A stretch of DNA of 64,000 nucleotides from Gracilaria gracilis. Taxonomy: Eukaryota > Rhodophyta > Florideophyceae > Gracilariales > Gracilariaceae. Numbering within the stretch: position 1 is the stretch's first letter; each line of letters starts with the position of its first letter. Below are positions 32,859 to 43,200 of the stretch, piece after piece. A program made the position numbers and the translations under genes. The stretch lies in contig JARGSG010000074.1 of assembly GCA_030374805.1 (NCBI GenBank), forward strand, positions 248,001-312,000. The letters are read 5' to 3'. A model generated the notes under the pieces. It made no database searches. It had not been told where the DNA came from and saw only the letters and a program-made list of their open reading frames with translations.

Positions 32859-33366
32859 TGTCGTACAAATACCGATAAGGTGTGGGGTCCGCCTGGTAGA
32901 GGGAGCGCGCGAGGGCTCAACCTGAAGGGGAAAAACACACAACCAATATGGTAGTAGGGCACCTGAAACCCGCAGGGGCAAACGGCGGGGCAACTAGTCT
33001 AGACCGTGTAGGTGTACGGTAGTAGACGTCGACGCGCGGTAAAACCTGAATAGTAATAGAGTAGCAAGTGACCAAGATGGTATAGTTACTGCCCTAGTGG
33101 TGCCTGACTTTACAATACCCGAGGAGGAAGGCGAGGTGCACCACAATATATACAAGGTGCACCGACGCCGATCTCCCCTGCGGGAATGACGTCATCGGCT
33201 GTGCCCATGACCTATTGTCATGGGCCAGCAATGCTAAACTATCCTAGACTATAAATTAGAAATTAGAAATTATAAAATACAGAATACCAATTGGGTACAG
33301 TGCAGCCAGCAAGGCGCACCAGTAGGCCCACGTGGCACCAACCCATTGAGGTCTCATTGTACTACG
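32859..33366 (-). repeat. 5' LTR of element C
   Basis: The second 508-bp LTR copy. Its outermost base is G instead of A on the plus strand, otherwise it shows the same ends as the copy at 21859-22366. Four strict ACC-N5-GGT sites are conserved. Confidence 0.97.
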
Positions 33367-33371
33367 CTGCA
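33367..33371. repeat. Right target site duplication of element C
   Basis: CTGCA repeats the five bases at 21854-21858 and fixes the element limits. Confidence 0.9.
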
Positions 33372-34599
33372 GAAATCCTTAAATCGACAAGGCCCAAAAC
33401 ACACTGTATTGACGATTTTTGCCGTTCGGTCCAGAGCATGAAAGTGTTCGGTATTAAATTTTTTATGACTCACCAACACGTTGGTTTCCGCTACATTCTA
33501 GAGTGTTGCTGTAAAGAGCAGAACCCTTCCTCACCCTGAAACTACTTTTTTGATAAAAAAACAACTAGGTACATCCGTAACGTATTAATCTTTGAGCCTA
33601 ATGCGTAACATAGGTCTGACATGATAACAACTTAGAAACATCTAAGAGTAAAACTGATCAGGAAAATATCTTCTTCTCGCTCTTCTCTTCGGTTCTCAAA
33701 CGCATCTTCATTCCACAATGGTCTTGTATTGAGGCTATATGGGATACATTCGGATCTCAAAAAGTGACAAATCTAACAACATTTAGAAAGTTTTGTAGTA
33801 CCTGTTAGGCTTCTATACTTAATATACAAATCATTTACTATATCTAATACTCACTAGAAAGTAAGAGAACCAGTTATTATTAGTAAAAACTTGAGTAGAA
33901 GCGGTTAGGAGGCAGTTAGATAACACATGTAATCTGGCGAAGATTAACATCTGGCAGTTTGGTGCAAAAAACTGCATTTTAATTGGATAAAAGTCTGCAA
34001 ATGCCTTGTCGATTTTGGGAAACGTCGATTTCAGGGTGCTAGAGAGGGGTGATTGTTATGCAAATATTACTAGTTCTATCCTAACATGAATACCAATATT
34101 CTCAGTAAATCTAGCTGTTTGTTTTCTTAATAGATTAAGTTTCTAATGGACAGAAATAGTGGTTTGGTTCTGGAGATACGGTTTTTCTACAAAAAGTCCC
34201 AAAATTTTGGGTTGCCTTGTCAAATTAAGGTATGTACATCTAGGAGGATGAGAAAGAGAGAGGCACAAGCGAGATCACAGGCCAATGATCTCGTGAAGGC
34301 CGCCGACGCTTATGTGCTGATTGCGCGCGGCCGCCAATTACAAATTGCGAATCATACGCAGCGAGTTGCGCGCCTGCCCGCCGCACCTTGCTATCTATGG
34401 CGTACGCGTTTCATGCGCATAAAGGCGTCTACACAACACGAAAACCAGGTCAACGACAAACACGTCATCAACGTGGCACTTGAGCGCAATATGAGCCCTA
34501 GAGATGGTTTTTTTTTCTCGGCTCTTCCTCGTGAAAATAACACTCCCTCGGGCTCATATCGCACTCTCATGCCAGGTCATACTCCTTATATATTACCTT
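33372..34599. other. AT-rich interval, no clear gene
   Basis: The region 33372-34145 is AT-rich with no supported ORF. The region 34146-34560 is less AT-rich; a plus-strand frame runs through it into the reverse of a gag-like gene and is judged accidental. An inverted repeat (ATATGAGCCC and GGGCTCATAT, about 34490-34562) forms a loose hairpin around a T-run. Confidence 0.4.
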
Positions 34600-35690
34600 T
34601 TCAGAAGCAAACGCACAATCATATCCAAATTTGTCGTTGTAGATTATTCGAGGCACTTTTATGCGCTGTATGGCGACTCATCCTCAAACACAGAGCACCA
34701 TACTGCCAAAATGTTATTGTTTGGTATGATCGAGTCGTTGAGTACTTTGTTCTTATTTCGATGTACGTACTTATATTCATCGGCTTCCTCCACCAATTGT
34801 GGCACATAAAATTTAAAGTTTTCCTTGTAAAGCTCCACGTGGAACTCAATTCTGAGTATTTTTTCCATATTTTCCTGGAAGCAACGAAGCTTTATGCGCT
34901 CGCAAATATGTGTGATGGCCACTTTAGCGTTCTTTCAGATAGCGTCAGATTATCCATGGTCGCGTAGAGCGTCTTTGTATTTGACGACGTAATAGTAAAC
35001 TCTTTTTTCGGCGTCATCAACAGAAGTATTCATCTGAACTTCTTTAATGATCTTGTCCAAGTGATCAACTCTAATATTGTTTTGGGCAATTTTTGATCTC
35101 TCTTGGAAACAATCGTTGATTATTTCATCGGTAACGTCTTTGAGGAAGTTTGCATCAATGAAGTTACCTTCGAGCATTGTTTTCATCACAGTCTCCATCA
35201 AACGCATGTTTAGAGAGACAGAGTTGACGTGGAGACCATCTTTGACTTTTTCTGCAATCTGCTTTTCATATCGCTTGCAACGTCGCATAAACTGTGCAAT
35301 AGAAGCAACATCGATCTTTTCCAGTTGTGGAGCTTCAATTCATACCACCGTAGTTTGTTGCACATGAGCATCGTCTTGGGTTGAGTCTTTTTTCTGCGTT
35401 ATTGCGTAGATCGACTTCAGACAGAACCTTTTTGCAAAAGCTATAACTGTGCTGCTTTGTTGGACATCGCGCTGCGCTTTGCCTCGCCAGGAAAAAGAAA
35501 GGCCAATGGATAGAGCCTCGAAAGCTCTTTGTCTCCCATCGATCCGGGCTTTATTATCTATCTCTAGATTGCCAGAACTTTTAATTCGAAGCACCCGACA
35601 CTGTAGCCACAGCGCGTACAATTGTTGTAAAGTCCACAACGAGCTTGATGGCGTTATAAGCATTACGAAATTCGATTCTAAAAGATGAGA
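34600..35690 (-). pseudogene. 5' fragment of element B: LTR-like segment and gag
   Basis: On the minus strand an LTR-like segment (35455-35690), homologous to 10985-11245, is followed by a gag-like coding stretch. The frame 34950-35288 (KIAEKVKDGLHVN..., VEQ-type helices) continues with frameshifts through 34659-34922 (HICERIKLRCFQENMEKILR, FYVPQLVEEADEY) to DKFGYDCAFASEKVI near 34600. The last part matches the gag end of element B at 15240-15480. The family's retained gag thus survives only here. No gag domain was identified beyond helical, charged character. Confidence 0.65.
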
Positions 35691-36393
35691 TGCTATACTA
35701 GCATGCCTTTTTGGTTAAAGGTTCTCAAAACATTTTCATGAAGATTTGGTATACAAGGAAGAACCATTACATTATCGTCATCAAAAGATGAAAGGCCATC
35801 ATGTAGGTGTTGTAGGGAAAGCGGTGCTCAGAAACCTACGTAATTGGTCCTCTCAACTTTTGAGAAGAAGCGAGTTATACATTGGTGAGTCATAATCTGG
35901 TACATTTGTGCTGTAGATAGCTGGGTCTTCGCATTACGCCGCCGGATAAATTCAACAACGATAAGTGATTTTGTTGCGGATCACCGTACAGTGTTCTTGA
36001 GGTTGACTCTTGCATTGCTGTTGATCAACTTCGGGAAACAACAGTGTGCGCTGTGAGTATCTCGGGATGACAATGCGTTCCCAAAGCTGCATCCTTCTCG
36101 GCATATCCATTCAGGCGATTCACTCAGCAGCCCCTTTGAGTGGGCAACAGCCAGCCCGAGAGGAAAATCAAGTTTCAACATGCTCAAGTTCCCGCTGGGA
36201 GGGAAAGAATAGCAGTTTCTGAATGTTGTGAAGCACTCTGCTGGCTGAGGTGACTACGTTCGGGACATGGAGCTGTTCATTCAAGAATTCATGTGCTCAG
36301 CAAATGAATGACTCAAGTTTGAATGGTGCGGTTTGATAAGGTGAGCGCAAACCAGTATGCGAGAGCGAAGGGAGCAGATGAGCTCTGAGGGCG
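35691..36393. other. Intergenic region upstream of the Hint gene
   Basis: No ORF with support. It lies between retroelement remnants and the gene island and probably contains upstream promoter sequence of the Hint gene. Confidence 0.4.
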
Positions 36394-36402
36394 TATAAAT
36401 AG
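36394..36402 (+). promoter_or_regulatory. TATA box of the Hint-domain gene
   Basis: TATAAATAG lies 114 bp before the ATG at 36516, a plausible distance for a TATA box with a short 5' leader. Confidence 0.65.
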
Positions 36403-36515
36403 AGCAGCGGTCATCGCTCTTTCTGTTGTTGAACCCACTCTCACCAGCAGCCAACGCCTTCCGACTCAAGACACACGCATCGCAAGGTTATTTCAGGTTT
36501 AGTGTGGTTGACTCT

Positions 36516-37334
36516 ATGACAAAGATGCCATTGTCCTTTTTTGTGGCCATGTTGGTGGTGTTGTTGATGACGACATGTGCAATACCGGTAACTCGGAATG
36601 CTTCAGCTCGGTGCCTGCCGCCGGAAGAGCGCGACTCTACGTCCGGAGGGGTGGGACGACAAATGATGACTTGCGGAGGAGAGGGGTATGCAGAGGCATC
36701 GGCGGAGGAAGAAGACGAAGATGAGGACGAGCACGATAAGCAGTTTGAAGAGTTGATCAAATGGGTGGAACAGTGCTTCCCAGGCGATAGCAAAGTGCAG
36801 GTGCAAAGCGGCAGCACATTGAAGCTGCGCGAGCTGCAAACAGGGCAGCGCGTACTGCAAAGCAACGGCCAGTTCTCGGCGGTGTTTGCGTTCACGCACC
36901 GGCTTGCACACGGGCTGTTCCCGTTCAGACGGGTGTGCACGGGCGGCGACGAATGCGTGACGGCCTCACACGGGCATTACGTGTTTGGCGAAAACAGGCT
37001 GATGGCGGCCGGCGGCGTGAAGGTGCACGACTGGCTACAGGCGGCAAACGGCTCGTTGGTGCAGGTGACTCGCGCGCATGACGTGTGGAGAAGGGGGCTG
37101 TATAACCCGCAGACGATGAGCGGCGAGCTGGTGGTGGACGGGTTCAGGGTGAGCTCGTACACGATGGAAGTGAGACCGGCGGTTGCTCAATCGCTGCTGG
37201 CGCCGCTGAGAGCGGCGTTCGCGGTGGTGGGGGTGGATGTGACGGGCGGGGGCTTGGACAATGTCGCGGCGCATTGGACTGGGTGGGCGGCGTTGAGGGG
37301 TGAGCGCGCCGTGAGTGCGGCTGTGGGTTTTTAA
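36516..37334 (+). CDS. Secreted Hint (hedgehog-type) domain protein
   Basis: The ATG at 36516 gives 272 residues. Residues 1-31 look like a signal peptide (hydrophobic FFVAMLVVLLMTT). Residues 64-75 are an acidic run. A hedgehog-type Hint domain spans about 87-216, starting CFPGDSKV with the catalytic Cys87, then the block-B Thr149 and His152 of TASHGHYVF, and ending GFRVSSYT. Hint domains are known to self-cleave through a thioester and, in Hedgehog, to attach a sterol. Here the part before Cys87 is only about 55 residues after signal cleavage, with no recognised ligand domain. The gene converges on the kinase gene and appears intact and intronless. Confidence 0.9.
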   Translation: MTKMPLSFFVAMLVVLLMTTCAIPVTRNASARCLPPEERDSTSGGVGRQMMTCGGEGYAEASAEEEDEDEDEHDKQFEELIKWVEQCFPGDSKVQVQSGSTLKLRELQTGQRVLQSNGQFSAVFAFTHRLAHGLFPFRRVCTGGDECVTASHGHYVFGENRLMAAGGVKVHDWLQAANGSLVQVTRAHDVWRRGLYNPQTMSGELVVDGFRVSSYTMEVRPAVAQSLLAPLRAAFAVVGVDVTGGGLDNVAAHWTGWAALRGERAVSAAVGF

Positions 37335-37862
37335 TTGATACACTTTTTTCCATGTGGCTGTGGGCTGTGGACTTGGCAGCTCGGTGATCATCACCATGAT
37401 GGCGCAGACGAATCACGTAGAAGTTCTGTATGAACAAAACATACAAGCAACCATGTACATACATGATGTACAGTATATATGTGACGGTCAACAGTGCGGC
37501 TGCGATGACGTGGGACAGCTGCTGACAGCGAAGCTGCTCTCGCTGCTCTCGCTGTAATGCGGCTAAACATAGATTTGGCGCGCACGCGCGCGCGCAACTA
37601 TTTTTGATGTGGCACATCAAAACCAACCGCCGAATTACAGCGCGCGCAAATCAGCTGCGCGCGCAGCCGCGGCACGTCAGCAGCACGCGCCATGGAAGAT
37701 GCGCCCACAATTGGCATCGAGTTTGGCAGTTTGAAAACGTTTCGTTCGAAGGCGCGCCGGCTCGCCGCTGGCGCGCCACCGTCGCGAGACGCGCACAATA
37801 AACACACACCAACAGCGTTCCTTGTCTCCCTGTCGCCGTGCCCAGTAGAATACACGTACACA
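37335..37862. other. Convergent intergenic region
   Basis: This is 528 bp between the ends of the Hint gene (plus) and the kinase gene (minus). It must hold both 3' untranslated ends. A CGCG-rich alternation lies near 37577-37595. No gene is seen. Confidence 0.5.
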
Positions 37863-38382
37863 CTACACGCCCAGCGGCTGCGCCCTCGCGCCCGCGCCCG
37901 AGCCCGCGCCCGCGCCCGCCCTCGAGTAGCTGCCGTGCTGCAGCTCTTCGCCATGCTCGTCCACAATCGCCATGCGTTCGCTCTGCGCCCCGCCGCTGGC
38001 CGCGCCCTCCGACGCCGAGCACGGCACCACAAACGTCTGTAGCGGCTCCAGCAAGTGCGCCGCCAGTCGCGGCGACGAGTGATACCCGCCGCCCTGACTG
38101 TGCGCCCCAAACTCGCCCGCATTCAGCTTGCAGCTGCCAAACAGCGCACCACCACCGCCGCCCCTGCCCGCGCGTTTGGCCGCCGCGGCCGCTAGCCGCT
38201 GCTGCCGCAGCCGCTCGCGCGCCATCTTGGGCGGCAGTCGCTGCGACTGCGAGTTCACAAAGTTGATGCCATCGTCCGCGCCGCGGTCGCCCGCGCGGTG
38301 GAACGACCGTCTGAACGCGCCGTGCTTCGAAAACAGCGACAGCGTCTTGCGCGCATTCGCGGCGGAGGCGTCATGCCCCTTA

Positions 38383-38415
<33 letters not shown>

Positions 38416-40022
38416 GACGCCAGCTGCCGCTCGTACCGGTCCAGCGACAGCTTTTGCGACGACATGATGCGCCGAATCAGGCTGGGCCGCCTGTTGACCA
38501 GCTCCGAGTCGGTGGCGGCCACCGAGTTGCTGCCGGCGTCGCTGCGCGCCGACAGCATGGCGGCCGCCGTGGCGGCCGCCGTGGTGGACGCCGATTCGGA
38601 CAGCGTGTGCTTGGCGCGCGCGTGGTCCACGCGCAGCTGCTCGGGCATCACCGCGTGCGGCGCGCCGGACAGCGAGCGGTTGAGCATGGCCAGGTAGCGC
38701 CACTTGCCGCGCTTGGTGCGGTTGTGTCGCAGCGCCGTGGCGGTTTGCAGGCTGCGCTCGGACGCCAGCAGCTGCTCGGGCGGCGACAGCGCGCGCGCTG
38801 TGCTGCCATCCAGCAGCGGCTGTGCGCGCGCCAGCCACGGGTGTCGCAGGCATTGCTCCACGGTGAGCCGTTTGTGAGGGTCCTTGCACAGCATGCCCCG
38901 CACAAGGCTCTTGGCGTGGTCGGACACGTCGGCCCACTCCTCGGCGGGAAAGTACGCGTTCTTTGCAAGCACGCGCTGGTAGTACTCGGATTCGTTGTTG
39001 CCGCCAAAGGGAAACTTGCCGCTGAGTAGAATGTACATGACGACGCCGCTGGCCCACACATCGACGGGGCAGCCGTGCGCGTCGCCGCGTAGCATCTCGG
39101 GCGCAATGTAGTAGGGCGTGCCCACAAAACTGTTGAGCGACGGGCGGTTGTCGCTGTGCAGGTAGTTTGCAAAGCCAAAGTCGGCCAGCTTGACGTTGAG
39201 CGGCCACGTGGTGTTGGCGCACAACAGGTTCTCCAGCTTGACGTCGCGGTGAACAATGTTGCGCGAGTGCAGGTAGTGCAAGGCGTTGAGCAAGTCGGTG
39301 ATGACGGCGGCGGCGTGCGTCTCGGTAAAGTGGGTGTTGTGTGAGATGAAGTCGAACAGCTCGCCGCCCGGCAGGTACTCCATGACAAAGTGGATGCGAC
39401 GCGAGCGCACAAACACGTCGATGGTGCGCACAATGTTGGGATGCGACACGGAAAGGATGATCTGCACCTCCCTGGCCAAAAAGTGGGTCTCGTTGTGCCT
39501 ACCCAAGCGCGGCACCATCTTGATGGCCACGGCCTCATCGGTCATCTTGTCGTGCGCCAGGCGCACCTGGCCGTTCATGCCCTCGCCGATGAGGCGGCCA
39601 ATGGAGTAGTACTGGTCGACGCGCGTGCTGACGAGCGAGGCGCGACGCAGCGCGACGATCCACATGTGGAAGGCCGCGCGCGTCGGGGCGACGAAGGAAA
39701 AGGCGCGGCGCTGCAGCGAGATGCGGATCTCGCGCGGCAGCAGCCCGCGCTGCACCAGCGCGTCGGCCACGGACAGGTGCCAGCTGGGCGCGCCGCCCTT
39801 GGAGCGGTGCGACGCCAACACGGTGCCGTTGAGCGTGAAGTAGCGGTTGCGGCGGGTGCGGATGGAGCGCCCCTCTTTTGCCAGCCAGCCCTCGATGCAC
39901 ACCGGCTCCACGGCGGTGTAGCGCAGCGGCGACGTGGCGCGCGCGTGGTGCGCCAGCAGCAGGCGCGCGTCGGCTTCGGCATCGCGGTGACGCGTAGAGG
40001 AGGAAGACGGCGGGGCCGCCAT
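37863..40022 (-). CDS. PH-domain Ser/Thr protein kinase (CAMK/AMPK-like)
   Basis: The ATG at 40022 lies in a GGCGGCC context and gives 719 residues. Residues about 42-129 form a PH domain (CIEGWLAKEGRSIRTRRNRY, with Trp121 in the closing helix). The kinase spans about 139-396: Gly loop IGEGMNG, Lys168 in VAIKM, HRDVKLEN with Asp260, DFGFAN with Asp281, GTPYYIAPE and DVWASGV. It fits the CAMK/SNF1-like group. The tail (about 400-719) is disordered with poly-Gly and poly-Ala runs and Arg-rich patches. PH domains bind phosphoinositides, so membrane recruitment is inferred. The gene is intronless and very GC-rich; its promoter must lie within 253 bp of the CLASP-like gene's stop. Confidence 0.93.
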
Positions 40023-40275
40023 GATGTGGAGGGAGGAAGGGGGGGGGGGGGGATGGGGGAGGGGGATGGGGGGGGATGGGGGAGAGGGGGGGAGGGGAAG
40101 GAGGGAGAGGAGAAGACTGAAGAGTATTTTTGCGGGCAAAGATATGTATGTGCAAAAAAGGGAGCGCGGGAAGTGCGCGGGGCGTTTGCGCAACGTAGCG
40201 CGGCGCGGCGAGGCGCGCGGCGCGGCTTGGCGCCACGCGGCAGCGCGCGGCGCTTTACGTGCGCGCCCAATCACG
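40023..40275. other. Kinase 5' region with a G-rich tract
   Basis: This 253-bp interval separates two minus-strand genes. About 40031-40112 is almost pure G/A on the plus strand, with many runs of three or more G, so it could form G-quadruplexes. In the kinase transcript it would be a C-rich leader. Confidence 0.7.
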
Positions 40276-43200
40276 TCAGCGCGGCGCGTCGGGGTGGAAC
40301 AGCGCGGGCGCCACGCCGGCGGCGCGGCAGCCCATGTCGAAAGCGCGCGGCGGCAGACAGTTGCGCGCGGCGGCCGCGGCCGCGCGCGCGCCGCGACGCA
40401 CGTGTTGGCGCCGGTCGGCAAGCAGCCGCGCCGCCGTGGCCAGCAGCAGCTGCAGCGTGGCGCCGTGCCACACGAAGCCGCCCTCGCGCCGCTGCGCGCG
40501 CTCGAACGCGCGCACCAGCAGCGCGCAGCCGCCGCTCGCCACGCGCGCGTCCACGCCGCCGCCGCCACCACCACTACCACCACCGCCGCCGCCGCCGCCG
40601 CGCGCTGCGGCGACGCGCTCCGTGAGCGCGTGCAGCAGCAGCGCCACCTGCGCCTCGGCGCTGAACTGCACGCCGAAGGCGTCGGCCACGCGCGCGGCCG
40701 CCAGCCGTCGCTCCTCGCGCGCGTCCGCCAGCTGCGCCAGCACGCGGCGCAGCGCGTCGGCGCGCCGGCGCAGCGCGCGCTGCAGCGCGCGCGTGGCCGC
40801 CGCGCCCTCGCAGCACAGCAGCAGCGCGAACAGCGCGTCCAGCGCGCGTAGCGCCACGCGGTTGTGCGCGTCCTGCAGCAGCGCGCAGCAGCTCAGCGCG
40901 CAGTGCTCCGCCAGCCGCGCCGGCAGCTTGTCGCCGCCCAGCGCGCGCACGCGCTGCTCCAGCGCCGTCAGCGCGCGCGTCTTGCGCTCCCACCCCTCCG
41001 TCGTCGCGCCCCTCACCTCGCGCAGCGCCTCTGCCACCCGCTGCGCCCCCTCCGCCAGCGTCGTCGTCGTCGTCGTCTTCTTGTTCAAGCTCCGCTTTTC
41101 GCCCACCGCCCGCTGCCTCGCCGAGCCACCAGCCCCGGAGCTGATGCTGCTGCTGCCTGCCGCCGCCGCCGCCCGCTGCGACACCGCCACCGTTCCCCGC
41201 TGCGACACCGCCACCGTTCCCCGCTGCGACACCGCCACCGTTCCCCGCTGCGACACCGCCACCGTTCTTCGCTGCGACACCGCCACCATTCCCCGCTGCG
41301 ACACCGCCACCGTTCCTCGCTGCGACACCGCCACCGTTCCTCGCTGCGACACCGCCACCGTTCCCCGCTGCGACACCGCCCGTCGCCCGTTGCGCTGCGA
41401 CCCACCGCCTGCCCCCGCTGCGCCCACCGTTCGCGCCGACGCTCGTCGTTCTATGCCCTTCGTCGCAGCCGCCTTCTTCTTCTTCTCGTTCATCATCTCG
41501 CTGCTGCGCTGCTCGCCGCCGCCACCGCCGCCGTTCTGCGGCATCAGCGACCGCCGCGGCGGCCGCCCCTTGAAAGACGCCGCGCGCCTCTTGTGCGCCG
41601 CCGTCGGCGGCTTCACGTCCGCGCCGTCCTTGCGCACGCCGCTTTCCACTGCCAGTTGCACGCGCTTGCGCAGCCGTGGCGCGCCGCCGCTGTTCTCCTT
41701 GTCGCTGCAGTTCGTCACATCTTCGCCGTGCGTCACGCTGTTCAGCGCCTGCTTCTCAATGTCCGCCATCAGCTCGGCAAAGTCCGCCACGTCCGCCACA
41801 CATAGCTGCGGCGTCTTCGGTACCTGCTCAGTGTGCGCCTGCTGCTGCTGCTGCTGCTGCTGCTCGTGCGCGTGCTCGACGCCATCCTGCGCCTCGCGTG
41901 ACTGCTGCCGCGCCGCAGTCACTGATGCTTGTTCCGGCGTGCCACACACGCTGCCCGCCAGCGTGCCACCTTGCGTTCCTGCATGCGCAGCCGTTTGTTC
42001 CGCCTCTCCCGAGTGTTGCTCGCTCTTGTCACACACTGTCCGTCCACACCTCCAGTCTTGCTCGTCCTCGATACAGCGCGCTCGCGCTGCTTCACTTGCG
42101 TCTCTTTCGTCCACCCCGTCCGTCGTGTCAATGTCCATTCGCTCACACTCTTCCGTGTCCACTTCCCTGTCCCTCACGCTGCCCGGCGACGCCATGAACG
42201 CCGACGCGCTCATGTCGGGCCGTACCATCGACCGCGTCTTCATCACCTGCGGCGTTTGATTCACCCCCAAGATGAACGATAGTCGCCCCTTGTTCACGCG
42301 CTGTACGCGCTCCTCGCCACTGTCCGCGCTCCCCATCGCTGCACTTGGCGTGCTGTTGCTGCTTTCTCTCGCTGCCGCCGTCAAGTCCCCGTACCGCACC
42401 GAGCCTCCACTGCAACTGGCTGTCGACGGCGACGCTTCACTAGTAGCGCTCGCGAGTGGCGAGCCCAAGCGCGTGCCAACGGCTATTGTCTCGGTCGGCG
42501 AATGCGGTACGGAGCCGTTGACAGACGCACATGCATGGCTGCCAACCTCTGCAGCGTTGTGTGCTGCCGATGCACTCCTTGTCCCTTCTTCAAATGCTCC
42601 ACACCCGCCTGTGTTGTTCGCAGTCACGGCCGTGGAGCCAGGCGGTGTCCCTCGTTTGCTGTCGTGCTTGAACGTCGCAGCCACGCCTTCGGTCACTGCT
42701 GAGGGAGACGAGTGCTTCGCGCCCTCTTCCTTGTCAGCACTGGCGTTCGTAGAGACAGGGGACGCAAAACTCTTCTCATCGCCCCGTTCAGGTGTGCTTT
42801 CCACCTGTTTCGCTACACTTGTATTAGTCGCAGGTTGCGATGTAAACTCCATGCTGGCGGACGTTTTGACAAAGCTGTGTGACGGAGCGATAACGTTGCT
42901 GCCCATCTCGATGATGGAAGCCATCTTCGGCGCCATTGATCTCCGTGGCGGTCTCAAGTTCGTTCTCGAATGTTTGCGTGGCAGATTTGCACGAGCTTCA
43001 AACTCCACTCGACTTGGACGCGCCACCATTGAAGCTCGCGGAGGCATCGAGTCGCTAAACAACGTGTGAGCACCCAGGTCCACCGCATTGATTGACGCTC
43101 GGTGTACTCGCGAGGGCGCATATCTTGCCTTCATGCCTGGCGGAACATTGCTACCGAAATGGTCCGGCCGGAACCTTGCCCTCTGCGGCATTACACTTGC

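Larger units (their letters stand above)
21859..33366 (-). mobile_element. Near-complete Ty3/gypsy chromodomain element with antisense ORF (element C)
   Basis: The element is 11,508 bp with two 508-bp LTRs differing at about eight positions (roughly 98.4% identical), flanked by CTGCA. Minus-strand gag (30549-32720) and pol (26272-30528) are open except for one TAA in integrase. An unusual plus-strand ORF (22945-25358) lies between pol and the 3' LTR. The ACC-N5-GGT dyad occurs about 62 times across LTRs, ORFs and spacers. High LTR identity implies a fairly recent insertion into the flank of the pogo-like element. Confidence 0.95.

Noticed and set aside
34146-34967. 273-codon plus-strand ORF
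   Set aside because: Its second half is the reverse of the element B gag, and the first half has no recognisable motif.
38128-40851. Several long plus-strand frames opposite the kinase
   Set aside because: Composition shadows of the GC-rich kinase gene; no motifs.
40259-42259. Plus-strand frame of over 660 codons
   Set aside because: It is antisense to the CLASP-like gene in very GC-rich DNA. Its product is Arg/Ala/Ser low complexity mirroring the other strand.
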